Shown one piece after another: positions 33,251 through 41,352 of a stretch of 64,000 bases of DNA (its first letter is position 1; every line of letters begins with the position of its first letter). Origin of the DNA: MGIIa-K1 sp964577145 (GTDB lineage: Archaea; Thermoplasmatota; Poseidoniia; Poseidoniales; Poseidoniaceae); the NCBI GenBank assembly GCA_964577145.1, contig CAZNXM010000002.1:26339-90338 (forward strand), written 5' to 3'. Position numbers and translations under genes: made by a program. The notes below the pieces were generated by a model. That model searched no databases and was not told where the DNA came from. It was given only the letters and a program-made list of their open reading frames with translations.

Positions 33251-34954
33251 TTGACTTCGGACTACGAGACGTATGTCCAGCAAGTACTCGCAGAAGTACC
33301 GGGGGCCGATCCGGCCAAAATCACCGATGCATTCGTTCGTTACGAGAAGGATTTCTTGATACCACCAGCAGATGCACTTCGCTCGGTTCTTCGTCGATTC
33401 CAAGGAGAGCATGGAATCGTTGAGACCAAGTCTAAATCTACAGGAGGTAGTGGTCAACGTAGTGCTCCTCCGGTAAAGAAAGTTGAGAAATTATCTGAAC
33501 TGAGTGCTGATGACAAAAATGTCGAAATCGAAGTTGAGATTGCGACACATAACCCTAGAACCACAATGGTAAGAGGCGAAGAAAAAGTAGTTCCATATGG
33601 TCTCCTTGAAGACCAACCTCGTTCAAATTCAGGAGATCGAACTCGCTGGGAATACAAAGATTGGGGCAATAGCCCTAATCTCGCTCCGGGAGCGATTGTC
33701 CGAATAGAAGGTGCATCGGTTAACGAATACCAAGGTCGAATGAGTTTGAATATCAATCAATCTACTAGAGTAGTAGTCCTCGAAAAGGGTACACGTACCG
33801 TTTTCAAGCCAGGGGAGCCTACTGATATCAACCTCATCAAGAACGATGGCCAAATCACTGTTGTTGGACGTTTGCTCGCTAGTCGTAAAGATGTAATCAA
33901 CCGCAGAGATGGAAGCGGTACAATCGATGTAGTGAGAGGAAGAATCGCAGATGGTACCGGTGCTATTGGTTTCCTTTCTTGGGAATCCTTCGACCATGAA
34001 GTTGGGTCACTAATAAAAATTGAAAATGCACAGGTCCGCACATTCAGGGATACTCCTGAAATCAATATTGGGTCCTCCACTCGAGTCGAGATATTCCACG
34101 ATACAAATTTTGCTTCCTCAGATGAGTTGAGTGCACAGGCGGTATCAAAGATTGAGGACTTGAGAGATGGTTCGAGAGATGTCGACATTATTGTAGAAGT
34201 TCAGAAGATGATTAAACGCACATTCAAGGGTTCAGAGGGTGAGGAAAAGCATGTCTGGTCAGGAGATGTAGCAGACCCAACAGGTCGTTGCCGTTGCTCG
34301 ATTTGGTCTGAACCTCCTTTCGATCTAGACTCACTTCCAATAGTATTGCGTCTTAGCTCTGTAAGAGTGAGAGCATGGCAGGGAATTCCTGATATCACAA
34401 TCGATGGTGAGGAGCAAATTGAGATTCTTGCAGCAGCTCCATGGGGTGACGACATAGACCTCACCGACAATACAGTAGAGGTTTCCCTACCTGATTTGGT
34501 AGGAGGCCCAAGTCGTGTTGGAATCTCCACCACTGGTACAGTGGTTTCAGTTCGCGAGGATTGTGGAATCATCACACGCTGTAGCGAATGTCGAAGAGTT
34601 CTACGCGATGGAGAATGCGCGACACATGGCGCACAAGATGGAGAAAACGATGTCAGAATGCGTCTAGTCCTCGATGACGGAGGTGCAACGATTTCTCTAA
34701 TCATCAACAAGGAAGGCGTCCTTTCACTATTGGGTAAGGACCAGAAGCAGATTCAGAATATGATAAGGGATGATGGGCAGATGGTCTTCGTCCAAGGTCT
34801 GCGTGAGCAATTCCTCGGCCGCAAGATGAATGCAAGCGGGCGTACAATTGTCGATGACCAGGGTGCTATGCTACTCGCTGATGATGCAGAAGTCATCGAA
34901 GTTGACGCTGGACTCATTGCGACTGAACTCAGAACTCGATGGGGGGTGGCATGA
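33251..34954 (+). CDS. rpa: Replication protein A (multi-OB single-stranded DNA-binding protein)
   Basis: This 567-residue euryarchaeal-type RPA has at least three OB folds (about 82-182, 200-287, 307-397) with strands such as VRIEGASVNEYQGRMSLNI, QVRTFRDTPEINIG and SVRVRAWQGIPDITI. A C-terminal OB domain includes a zinc finger (Cys438, Cys444, Cys447, Cys456, His459). It binds single-stranded DNA in replication and repair. The TTG at 33251 is chosen because GAGGTG is 6 nt upstream; a GTG at 33242 is the alternative and adds three residues. It is coupled to the RPA-associated gene through an ATGA overlap. Confidence 0.9.
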   Translation: MTSDYETYVQQVLAEVPGADPAKITDAFVRYEKDFLIPPADALRSVLRRFQGEHGIVETKSKSTGGSGQRSAPPVKKVEKLSELSADDKNVEIEVEIATHNPRTTMVRGEEKVVPYGLLEDQPRSNSGDRTRWEYKDWGNSPNLAPGAIVRIEGASVNEYQGRMSLNINQSTRVVVLEKGTRTVFKPGEPTDINLIKNDGQITVVGRLLASRKDVINRRDGSGTIDVVRGRIADGTGAIGFLSWESFDHEVGSLIKIENAQVRTFRDTPEINIGSSTRVEIFHDTNFASSDELSAQAVSKIEDLRDGSRDVDIIVEVQKMIKRTFKGSEGEEKHVWSGDVADPTGRCRCSIWSEPPFDLDSLPIVLRLSSVRVRAWQGIPDITIDGEEQIEILAAAPWGDDIDLTDNTVEVSLPDLVGGPSRVGISTTGTVVSVREDCGIITRCSECRRVLRDGECATHGAQDGENDVRMRLVLDDGGATISLIINKEGVLSLLGKDQKQIQNMIRDDGQMVFVQGLREQFLGRKMNASGRTIVDDQGAMLLADDAEVIEVDAGLIATELRTRWGVA

Positions 34955-35889
34955 TGCAGGCAACAAGACGAGCACGTCGACAACCAGCATGGCCAATGCT
35001 CGCATCTGAGTTTGGAGATTCCACCTTGCATGAGCAAGGTTCAGGTGAATTTGATCCACTATTCGTAATCACCAAATTAGGAGCTAAAGTGAATCGACTT
35101 CTAGTCGCAGGGCTTCTTGAGAGGATTGAGCCAAGAGAGACTTCCAATGGCTCTACACTTTGGCAAGGACAACTAAGGGACCCTTCAGGTCTGCATTATT
35201 TCTCTGTGGGAGATTATGCTTCAGAGTCTATGAAGGAATTGGTTGTGCAATTATCGGCTCGTGCTGAACAAGGGGAGACAATCATGCTGATAATGACTGC
35301 AAAGGGACGATACTTCCAGTCGGAAGAGGGCTCTGTTTACACGAGCCTAAGGCCTGAAGAAGCAGCAGAAATCTCTCGTGGATCCTACCGCCAATGGCTG
35401 GTAGAAGCATGTGGAGGGATGCTTGAGAGGATGGATGCGCATTCCAAATCACAATCTCTTGATTCTACTGAAGATGCCTATCTCAGTGGAGGGATTCCTA
35501 AACATCTGTGCAATGGTCTACTGCTAGCGAAGGCCCATTATGGTGAAATCGACGTTGAATCATACCGACTCAATATCCTTCAAGCGCTTGATATTGCCGA
35601 AGATAGAGTCGTTTCATCGGTACCAGTAGCTTCCAAAGCCGTGGAAACACTTGACTTGGAATCCGAGGAAGAAGTCAAATCAAGTGATGATGCACCTAAT
35701 ATGAAAGAGACGATTTTGGGCTTAATCGATAGACTGGACAAAGGAGAAGGTGTAGATTTCAATAATATTCTTTCCAATGCAACCGCACGCGGAATCGATA
35801 GAGATGCTGCTGAGGGTGCTTTAGATGAATTATCCGAAGAGGGTAGTGTGCACGAACCAAGATTCGGTTGGTTCAAGCGTACTGTTTGA
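34951..35889 (+). CDS. RPA-associated protein
   Basis: This 312-residue protein starts at an ATG overlapping the rpa stop (GGGGGGTGG is just upstream). The N-terminus (RRQPAWPMLASEFGDS) and the OB-like part (VNRLLVAGLLERIEPRE, WQGQLRDPSGLHYFSVGDY, about 48-90) match the euryarchaeal RPA-associated proteins encoded beside rpa. These bind RPA and modulate single-stranded DNA binding in haloarchaea. A C-terminal winged-helix-like region (ILSNATARGIDRDAAEGALDELSEEG) ends the protein. A longer frame opens at 34939, but no ribosome binding site supports it. Confidence 0.78.
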   Translation: MMQATRRARRQPAWPMLASEFGDSTLHEQGSGEFDPLFVITKLGAKVNRLLVAGLLERIEPRETSNGSTLWQGQLRDPSGLHYFSVGDYASESMKELVVQLSARAEQGETIMLIMTAKGRYFQSEEGSVYTSLRPEEAAEISRGSYRQWLVEACGGMLERMDAHSKSQSLDSTEDAYLSGGIPKHLCNGLLLAKAHYGEIDVESYRLNILQALDIAEDRVVSSVPVASKAVETLDLESEEEVKSSDDAPNMKETILGLIDRLDKGEGVDFNNILSNATARGIDRDAAEGALDELSEEGSVHEPRFGWFKRTV

Positions 35890-35924
35890 ATAAAGCATGT
35901 CCAACAGGTTCAAGGCCCATTCGC

Positions 35925-35938
35925 GTCCTCGTAAGGAC
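35925..35938 (+). other. Small hairpin upstream of the pilus-type operon
   Basis: GTCCT (35925-35929) pairs with AGGAC (35934-35938) over a CGTA loop, 2 nt before the AGGGTGAG ribosome binding site of the gene at 35953. The loop is like that at 13816-13833 (CGTAAG). Five base pairs is near chance level. Confidence 0.25.
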
Positions 35939-35952
35939 ACAGGGTGAGAGTC

Positions 35953-36306
35953 ATGGCAGGAAGCGATTTTTTTATTCGACCAGCAAGTGGTACTACGAGT
36001 ACCGATTGGTTAAGGATACCAGACGTTGACATTAGCGTAAGTATTTCGAGAAGAGTAACCAGAACAGTACTACATGGTGGCGAAGGCGACGACCTTGTTG
36101 ATGAAGGCGCTGAGTCGGCGGTTTATACCGTGAAAGGCGAGATGGGAATTGACGAATACAAGAAGGTTCTTTCAATGTTCAGGTCAGGCCAACCTTACAT
36201 CCACGATCCATTCGAAGAGAGGGATGTAAAGACTGTTTTCAGCAACATGGAATATGATGGCGCACAGAAGTTATTTGTTTTTGAATTCATAGAGGATATC
36301 CGCTGA
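35953..36306 (+). CDS. Small conserved-looking protein, first gene of a pilus-type operon, unknown function
   Basis: I do not recognise this 117-residue soluble protein. It starts at ATG 35953 (GGTGAG 5 nt upstream; a GTG at 35944 is also in frame). The sequence is a mix of strands (ISVSISRRVTRTVLHGG, SAVYTVKGEM) and an aromatic-rich end (DPFEERDVKTVFSNMEYDGAQKLFVFEFIEDIR). It has no signal peptide or TM helix. The pattern, a strand-rich domain ending with EFIED, reminds me of small phage tail-assembly proteins, but the similarity is too weak to name. It is followed within 10 bases by T2SSF-type membrane proteins, so it may be a cytoplasmic part of the same machine. Confidence 0.55.
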   Translation: MAGSDFFIRPASGTTSTDWLRIPDVDISVSISRRVTRTVLHGGEGDDLVDEGAESAVYTVKGEMGIDEYKKVLSMFRSGQPYIHDPFEERDVKTVFSNMEYDGAQKLFVFEFIEDIR

Positions 36307-36316
36307 GGTCGATTGA

Positions 36317-36889
36317 ATGAGGTCGCTTGATGAGTCCCGTGAAATCCTGTATGTCATCAGGACATTAGATGTCCTGCTGGGTTCAGGAGTGGGACTTGAA
36401 GCAGCGATTTTTAGCATTGCTCAAGGCGGATACGGCGTCATTTCGAGTGATTTCAGTAATGTGATGGACAATATCAACAAGGGACGACCCCTTGAATCCG
36501 AATTGCGTTCATTGATTTCTAAGAGTGAAACCGATGGTTATCGCAGAGTAATCAACACCATGCTAAACAATGTAACTCAGAACACTGACATTATCGAAAC
36601 CTTGCGACGCCAGGGTGAGAGGATGGAAGAGGATAGAACTACCAAGGTCAAGGATTACATCGAGGAACTTGGCGGCGTACCAGAAACTCTGCTTTCAATA
36701 GGAATGATTGGACCAATCATCCTTTCAATTTTAGGAATCGCCCCGCAATTAATGGAAGGGGCAGAGGAAATTTTCGGTACAATGGACCAGGGAATGATCA
36801 TGTCCATAGTGAATGGTGGCTTGATTCTGACATTAGCTGGAATGGCACTGACTGGCCTGAAGGCTCATACAAAAGACCCAGGATTGTGA
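36317..36889 (+). CDS. Single-domain T2SSF (TadB/TadC/FlaJ-like) pilus assembly membrane protein
   Basis: This 190-residue protein begins with a cytoplasmic helical domain (about 1-115) of T2SSF type: LLGSGVGLEAAIFSIAQGGYGVISSDFSNVMDNINKGRPLESEL. Two TM helices follow at about 124-143 and 160-180. Full archaeal FlaJ/ArlJ-type platform proteins carry two such domains in one chain of about 550 residues; here a second gene (36899-37630) supplies the other. The gene has a GAGGTCG site before its ATG. Together with the downstream FlaI/CpaF-type ATPase it forms the membrane platform of an archaeal pilus or secretion system. Confidence 0.72.
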   Translation: MRSLDESREILYVIRTLDVLLGSGVGLEAAIFSIAQGGYGVISSDFSNVMDNINKGRPLESELRSLISKSETDGYRRVINTMLNNVTQNTDIIETLRRQGERMEEDRTTKVKDYIEELGGVPETLLSIGMIGPIILSILGIAPQLMEGAEEIFGTMDQGMIMSIVNGGLILTLAGMALTGLKAHTKDPGL

Positions 36890-36898
36890 GGTGAGATC

Positions 36899-37630
36899 AT
36901 GCTATTCAGTATACTTGAAATGTTTAGACATGAACCTTTGATTCTCTTGATGTTCACCGTCGGTGTAGCGATGGCAATGGGTGGAATACCTCCAATGATT
37001 GAAAGAAAGCGCAGGCGTTCTATAGAAAACGACTTGCCTGCAATGCTTGAGGCGTTAAGCGATTCAATGGGCGCTGGACTTGGTCTACAACAGGCCATGA
37101 TGAGCGAAGCAGACCGCAATCAGGGAATACTTGGGAAGTTATTGCATGAAACCCTACGTGAAAGTCACGCCTCTTCATTTGATTCTGCACTTTCTAACTT
37201 TGCAACTAAAACCCGTTCACCACAGGTGCAGAGAGTAATGCATTTGATGTCAACTGCGGTTGAGCAAGATGCACCACTCCAAAGCATTCTATCATCGCTT
37301 TCGATTGATTATGAACGCCTAAATGATTTGATGAACCGCAGAGAAAAGGACCTATTGGGGCGAGGGATTCTGATAATGATGTTCGTTGCAGTAGGTTTAC
37401 CTTTGCTAATCGCATTCATCGTTGCTTTATTCGCACCCGCCTCGTCAGGTTTCCAACTTGATGATTTCAATAGCTCATTCACCCTATTCTTTGGAATGGG
37501 AAGTCTGATTGCCATGGCAGTCAGTGGCCGCATGCTTGGACGTATGCGCGACGCCTTGTGGTGGGCACCGGTATGGATGGCTGCATCTATGACCCTCTAT
37601 CACGTTGGTGTCTTGTTTATTGGAGGCTGA
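36899..37630 (+). CDS. Second single-domain T2SSF pilus assembly membrane protein
   Basis: This is a 243-residue protein. A TM helix lies at about 14-31, then a T2SSF cytoplasmic domain (DLPAMLEALSDSMGAGLGLQQAMMSEADRNQGILGKLLHETLRE), and TM helices at about 160-184 and 195-240. The arrangement is like TadB or TadC, half of a FlaJ-type platform. GAGGTGA precedes the ATG, 10 nt after the first T2SSF gene, and the ATPase gene follows after 3 nt. Two separate halves resemble the bacterial Tad system more than the single FlaJ of most archaeal pili. Confidence 0.75.
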   Translation: MLFSILEMFRHEPLILLMFTVGVAMAMGGIPPMIERKRRRSIENDLPAMLEALSDSMGAGLGLQQAMMSEADRNQGILGKLLHETLRESHASSFDSALSNFATKTRSPQVQRVMHLMSTAVEQDAPLQSILSSLSIDYERLNDLMNRREKDLLGRGILIMMFVAVGLPLLIAFIVALFAPASSGFQLDDFNSSFTLFFGMGSLIAMAVSGRMLGRMRDALWWAPVWMAASMTLYHVGVLFIGG

Positions 37631-37633
37631 AAA

Positions 37634-38872
37634 ATGAGTGAAAATATCTTAGATCAATATGGTCGAGTGACCATATACACCGAAGCGACACACCCTGCAC
37701 CGATGTATCACGTCGATGGTGGAGTGGATCCAAATCCGTATGGCAATCTTGCTGTACTGCTTGAAGACGACAATCTTGAGGAGGTAATGTACAATGGTGG
37801 TGCGCAGTGCGTAAAAGTCGCTCACAGAGACCATGGCATGTGCAGAACCAATGTATGGATAGATGATGCAGAAGGTATTGGGATTGCTCAAAACATTGCA
37901 GCATTTACCTCGGTTCCTTTGGGAGATGGCCCAGGTTTGGTTCCAATTTTCGATGGACGGCTTCCAGATGGTTCCCGTGTGAATGGAACAATCCCTCCAG
38001 TTTCTCCAGACGGTCCAACCTTGACGATTAGGAAATTCCGTGAAGACCCGATGACGATGATTGACTTAATCAAATTCGGAACCGTAAATATCAGACTTGC
38101 AGCAATGATGTGGGTTTGGATTGAAGGACTAGATAGCAGACCTGCAAATTTCGTAATTGCTGGAGGAACAGGCTCTGGAAAGACCACTACACTCAACTGT
38201 CTTGGAATGTATATCCCTTGGCATAAGCGTTTACTCACGGTAGAAGATACTGCTGAATTGCAGGTTTATCACGACCACTGGTTGCGAATGGAGACCCGCC
38301 GTGAGAGGCCAGATGGCACCCCAGAGGTCAGCATGGATGATTGTTTGAAATCCAGTCTCAGAATGCGCCCTGACAGAATAATTGTGGGAGAAGTACGTTC
38401 TGCAGAAGCAGCAACTCTCCTTACTGCAATGAATACCGGTCACGATGGTTCGTTTGGTTCACTCCACGCAAATACCGCAATGGAGACCATTACAAGAATG
38501 ATCAACCCACCGATGAATGTACCTCCAATTATGCTAACAGGACTGGATTTGATTATCATTCAAGCCCGACTACACGTCAATGGTAAAACCGCTAGAAAGA
38601 TTACAGAAGTGGCAGAGATTGCTGGAATGGAAGGAGATAAACCTCGTCTTAATGCAGTATGGAAGTATAATGCGGCCACAGATAAAATCGAGGAAACCGG
38701 AATTCCTTCGAAGTTACGCGAGACTATTTGCAAAGCTGCAGGAATAACTCCTGCACAATTCGAACAGCACATCAAGCAGCGCGAGCAGATTCTTGCAGAT
38801 CTACTTCGACGTGACATCCGTGATATCGAGACAGTGACAAAGGTCGTACAAGGATTCTACGCAAGTCGTTGA
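37634..38872 (+). CDS. FlaI/CpaF-type secretion ATPase
   Basis: This 412-residue hexameric AAA-type motor ATPase powers pilin assembly or retraction. The Walker A GGTGSGKT is at 177-184, the Asp box VEDTAELQ at 203-210, Walker B IIVGEVR at 249-255, and the His box GHDGSFGSLHAN at 269-280. The N-terminal domain (about 1-150) with IRKFREDPMTMIDLI is as in FlaI/GspE2. GGAGG is present before the ATG. It is the last gene of the four-gene module; the pilin candidate (44703-45182) lies 6 kb away and no prepilin peptidase is in the window. Its stop is one base away from the stop of the convergent SAP-domain gene. Confidence 0.88.
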   Translation: MSENILDQYGRVTIYTEATHPAPMYHVDGGVDPNPYGNLAVLLEDDNLEEVMYNGGAQCVKVAHRDHGMCRTNVWIDDAEGIGIAQNIAAFTSVPLGDGPGLVPIFDGRLPDGSRVNGTIPPVSPDGPTLTIRKFREDPMTMIDLIKFGTVNIRLAAMMWVWIEGLDSRPANFVIAGGTGSGKTTTLNCLGMYIPWHKRLLTVEDTAELQVYHDHWLRMETRRERPDGTPEVSMDDCLKSSLRMRPDRIIVGEVRSAEAATLLTAMNTGHDGSFGSLHANTAMETITRMINPPMNVPPIMLTGLDLIIIQARLHVNGKTARKITEVAEIAGMEGDKPRLNAVWKYNAATDKIEETGIPSKLRETICKAAGITPAQFEQHIKQREQILADLLRRDIRDIETVTKVVQGFYASR

Positions 38873-38873
38873 A

Positions 38874-40535
38874 TCAACGTGAAATCCTTAGTCTTGCAAG
38901 CAGGTCATCGACACCGTCGATGCTACTTCGAGCAGCAGCCACTCTATCAGCAGCATCTGCTACGGATTCTGCCAACTCGGCGTCTTCATCTACCTCAATT
39001 ACCTCTTCTTGGTCTGGTTTGAAGTGATTTGCTAATCTCTTAAGGTCGGCAATAATAGAATCAACTTCTGTATCTGAAACATGTATTCCTGGGGCGATTC
39101 GCGGAACATCTGCAGGGGAGATGTGCCCTAACTCTGCACCAATTACTCCAGCAGCAGCAATTACACGAGGCCGTAATTCGGCATTGTTCACCTCGTAGCC
39201 CTTCTTTTCGAGGAAACGGATGACCAATGCTTGCTGTGATTCTTGGTAACTTCCCTCAGACTTTTCGAGGATTGCTTCAACTAATTGTTCGAAACCAGCA
39301 ATATTTCTTTCGAGGCGATCTAGGGTTCTTCTCGCTGATGGCGGAAGGTGCACGGCTCCATGTTGCAAAATACGGATGACCCGTGTGCGCCGTGCAGTGC
39401 GAGGGTCAGTTGCGGCAATTTCTTCATCGAGTGAAATTTGTAAATCAAATAATGCATGTAAGCGACCAGAAATACTCGGTAGCCTCATGTCGAGACCAGC
39501 AGTTCTTGCCTTCTCCTCGAAAGCCATTCTTGCTTTGACCATATCACCGGCATTGTCAACGATAATTTCTGGAAGAGCACTCCTAAGGGATGAACGTGCA
39601 TCCTCGAAACGTCGCAAAGCTTCCTTTTCTCTCCAAGAGCCGGGGCCAGCGTGCATTGCATCACGCTCTTCCTTTGCCAGGCGGTCGAGATTCATCAATC
39701 TCTGACGGACGAATGAACGAGATGGAGCATCAACAACCGGAAGGCCATGTTCTACCAAACTTCCAACGAAGGATGAGACATCATCGGAATCTGAGACATC
39801 ACCTACAACTAGGAAGTCTCTACAAAGCGAATCAACTTCAGCAACTCGATTTTCAATCTCCATAAGGGCTTCAGTCAATTCGGTTGGAGCCTCTTCAATA
39901 TATTCAACAGGAGTATGTTCAATGATTTCAACTTCATTTGTTTCTTGTTCAACGACTACTTCTTCGGGAATAGAGATTTCAGTTTCCACGGCGGATTCAA
40001 TCGCTGGTGCTGGTGTAAACTCCTCCCCTTCATCGCTCGGGAATGGAATTTGGATTGCCTTTGGAGTGCCCCTGGGTCTACGCAGGCTTTTCTTGATTGA
40101 GCCCCACGAACCGCCTTGTGAGGTGAGAACACCTGCAACCCGTAGGAGTAGTGACTGTTTTGCACCGGAACGGGGCAAATCTAGTTTGACACATAATTCG
40201 TGGAGTTCATCCCTTGATGCATTATCGAGTTTCTCGGGCACGAGTTGTTTAGCATCATGGTTTAGGTGAAGCCAGAGTCTTTGTTTTCTTTCTCTAATCG
40301 ACCCGGATTTCTTGATTCCAAATACTGCTAGAATGCCACCTAGGTCTGCATTTAGTAGTTTAGCCAGGCCTTCATCACTAAGGTCCCAGTGGGATAAGAC
40401 TAGGTCAGCGATTAATCGTGCCCTGAGAACTTCAACAGAACCGGATCTGGATAATCCGTGCTCGGCGCATATCTCCTTTAAGCGGTCCAAACGAGCCTGA
40501 TGGAGTTCAGAGAGAAGGGCCTGTGCGTCATTCAT
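38874..40535 (-). CDS. Large helical protein with three SAP-like motifs
   Basis: This is a 553-residue cytoplasmic protein. Three SAP-like helix pairs are present at about 14-46 (LDRLKEICAEHGLSRSGSVE), 58-92 (ILAVFGIKKSGSIRERKQRL) and 105-138 (LHELCVKLDLPRSGAKQSLL), each with the small-residue turn and RxxL. SAP motifs bind AT-rich DNA. An acidic Glu/Val/Thr-rich linker (about 165-220) is followed by a mainly alpha-helical region of about 330 residues with repeated Arg/Glu patterns. No catalytic motif is seen. GAGG precedes the ATG. A nucleoid or chromatin role is a guess. It is divergent from a coiled-coil protein with a 178-base gap. Confidence 0.68.
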   Translation of the reverse strand: MNDAQALLSELHQARLDRLKEICAEHGLSRSGSVEVLRARLIADLVLSHWDLSDEGLAKLLNADLGGILAVFGIKKSGSIRERKQRLWLHLNHDAKQLVPEKLDNASRDELHELCVKLDLPRSGAKQSLLLRVAGVLTSQGGSWGSIKKSLRRPRGTPKAIQIPFPSDEGEEFTPAPAIESAVETEISIPEEVVVEQETNEVEIIEHTPVEYIEEAPTELTEALMEIENRVAEVDSLCRDFLVVGDVSDSDDVSSFVGSLVEHGLPVVDAPSRSFVRQRLMNLDRLAKEERDAMHAGPGSWREKEALRRFEDARSSLRSALPEIIVDNAGDMVKARMAFEEKARTAGLDMRLPSISGRLHALFDLQISLDEEIAATDPRTARRTRVIRILQHGAVHLPPSARRTLDRLERNIAGFEQLVEAILEKSEGSYQESQQALVIRFLEKKGYEVNNAELRPRVIAAAGVIGAELGHISPADVPRIAPGIHVSDTEVDSIIADLKRLANHFKPDQEEVIEVDEDAELAESVADAADRVAAARSSIDGVDDLLARLRISR

Positions 40536-40636
40536 TCACTAACCTCAGCATGCGCTTGCGCCCAACACTGTATTTGAGTATGACCTTGCCAAAGATGCTC
40601 TCAAGCCGGGTTATGCGACCCCCTACCAATTTTCCA

Positions 40637-40653
40637 AGGCCCCTACGGGGCCT
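40637..40653. other. Perfect 7-bp hairpin in a divergent gap
   Basis: AGGCCCC (40637-40643) and GGGGCCT (40647-40653) form a perfect stem with a TAC loop in the 178-base region between the SAP-domain gene and the coiled-coil gene. It is 61 nt before the GTG at 40714 and 102 nt from the other start. The same TAC loop closes the hairpin at 24385-24401. Confidence 0.35.
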
Positions 40654-40713
40654 GAAACATAATGCCGACGACACCTTCAAACCGTTAGGGGAATAACAGA
40701 ACTCGGAGGGGTA

Positions 40714-41352
40714 GTGCTGGGGCGATATGAAAGGGCCGTAAAATCTTCATTCAAGCAGGCCAATACCCTCGTTGTAGGCCTTCTAGATGTCGTTCGAGGC
40801 GACTTACGCCGTCAAGAAGTTCGCTTGGATGAAGAAATGCGCGAAAGAGTAAACGAAGTACATGGAATGCTCGTTGAAGTCGCCGCAATTCAAGATGCGA
40901 TAATCGCAGGTTCTACTGAAGTAAAGCGTGAACTTGAGAAAGCCCGACGTCGATTATCAAAGAATGGGGACCGTGACGCCATGCGCTTGAGTATTATCGA
41001 TGTTGCAACACGACTAGGAGAGTTACGACAATTACATTCTGATGCAGAATCTAGGATACAGAAGTCCCTTGCACGTCCACCTAATGCAGTAGATATCATT
41101 GAAAGAATGACGAAAGATGTACTAAAATTATCGGGTTCATGGGAAGCTGCAGCGAGGGAAATTGATGAAGTCGTATCAGATTCGGTTGACCCAAATCCTC
41201 CTGTTGAGATGGTTGAAATCAGAAGAGAACTGGATAAGGGCGGGTATGATTTGCTTTTGGCAGGTGATGATCGTGATGAAGAGAGTATTGAGCGTAGCCG
41301 CAATCAGATTAGAGAATTATCTGGAAAGCAATCTCACTCAGATGATGAATGA
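40714..41352 (+). CDS. Coiled-coil protein, unknown function
   Basis: This 212-residue protein starts at GTG with GGAGGG just upstream (40705-40710). It is almost wholly helical and charged, with heptad-like stretches (about 25-85 and 95-130: RQEVRLDEEMRERVNEVHGMLVEVAAI, REEL-like runs). There is no signal peptide, TM helix or known domain. Two separated helical arms could form an ESCRT-III/PspA-like hairpin, but I see no specific motif. It is divergent from the SAP-domain protein, which suggests but does not show a shared role. Its stop directly abuts the stop of the convergent HemC-like gene. Confidence 0.6.
   Translation: MLGRYERAVKSSFKQANTLVVGLLDVVRGDLRRQEVRLDEEMRERVNEVHGMLVEVAAIQDAIIAGSTEVKRELEKARRRLSKNGDRDAMRLSIIDVATRLGELRQLHSDAESRIQKSLARPPNAVDIIERMTKDVLKLSGSWEAAAREIDEVVSDSVDPNPPVEMVEIRRELDKGGYDLLLAGDDRDEESIERSRNQIRELSGKQSHSDDE

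Noticed and set aside
35953..36306. Prophage or contractile-tail system, from weak likeness of the small protein to tail-assembly proteins
   Set aside because: No sheath, tube, baseplate, terminase or integrase gene is near; the neighbours are pilus-type genes.
39376..40500. Several long plus-strand frames opposite the SAP-domain gene
   Set aside because: The minus-strand frame is continuous, has recognisable SAP motifs and a ribosome binding site; the plus frames are fragmentary.
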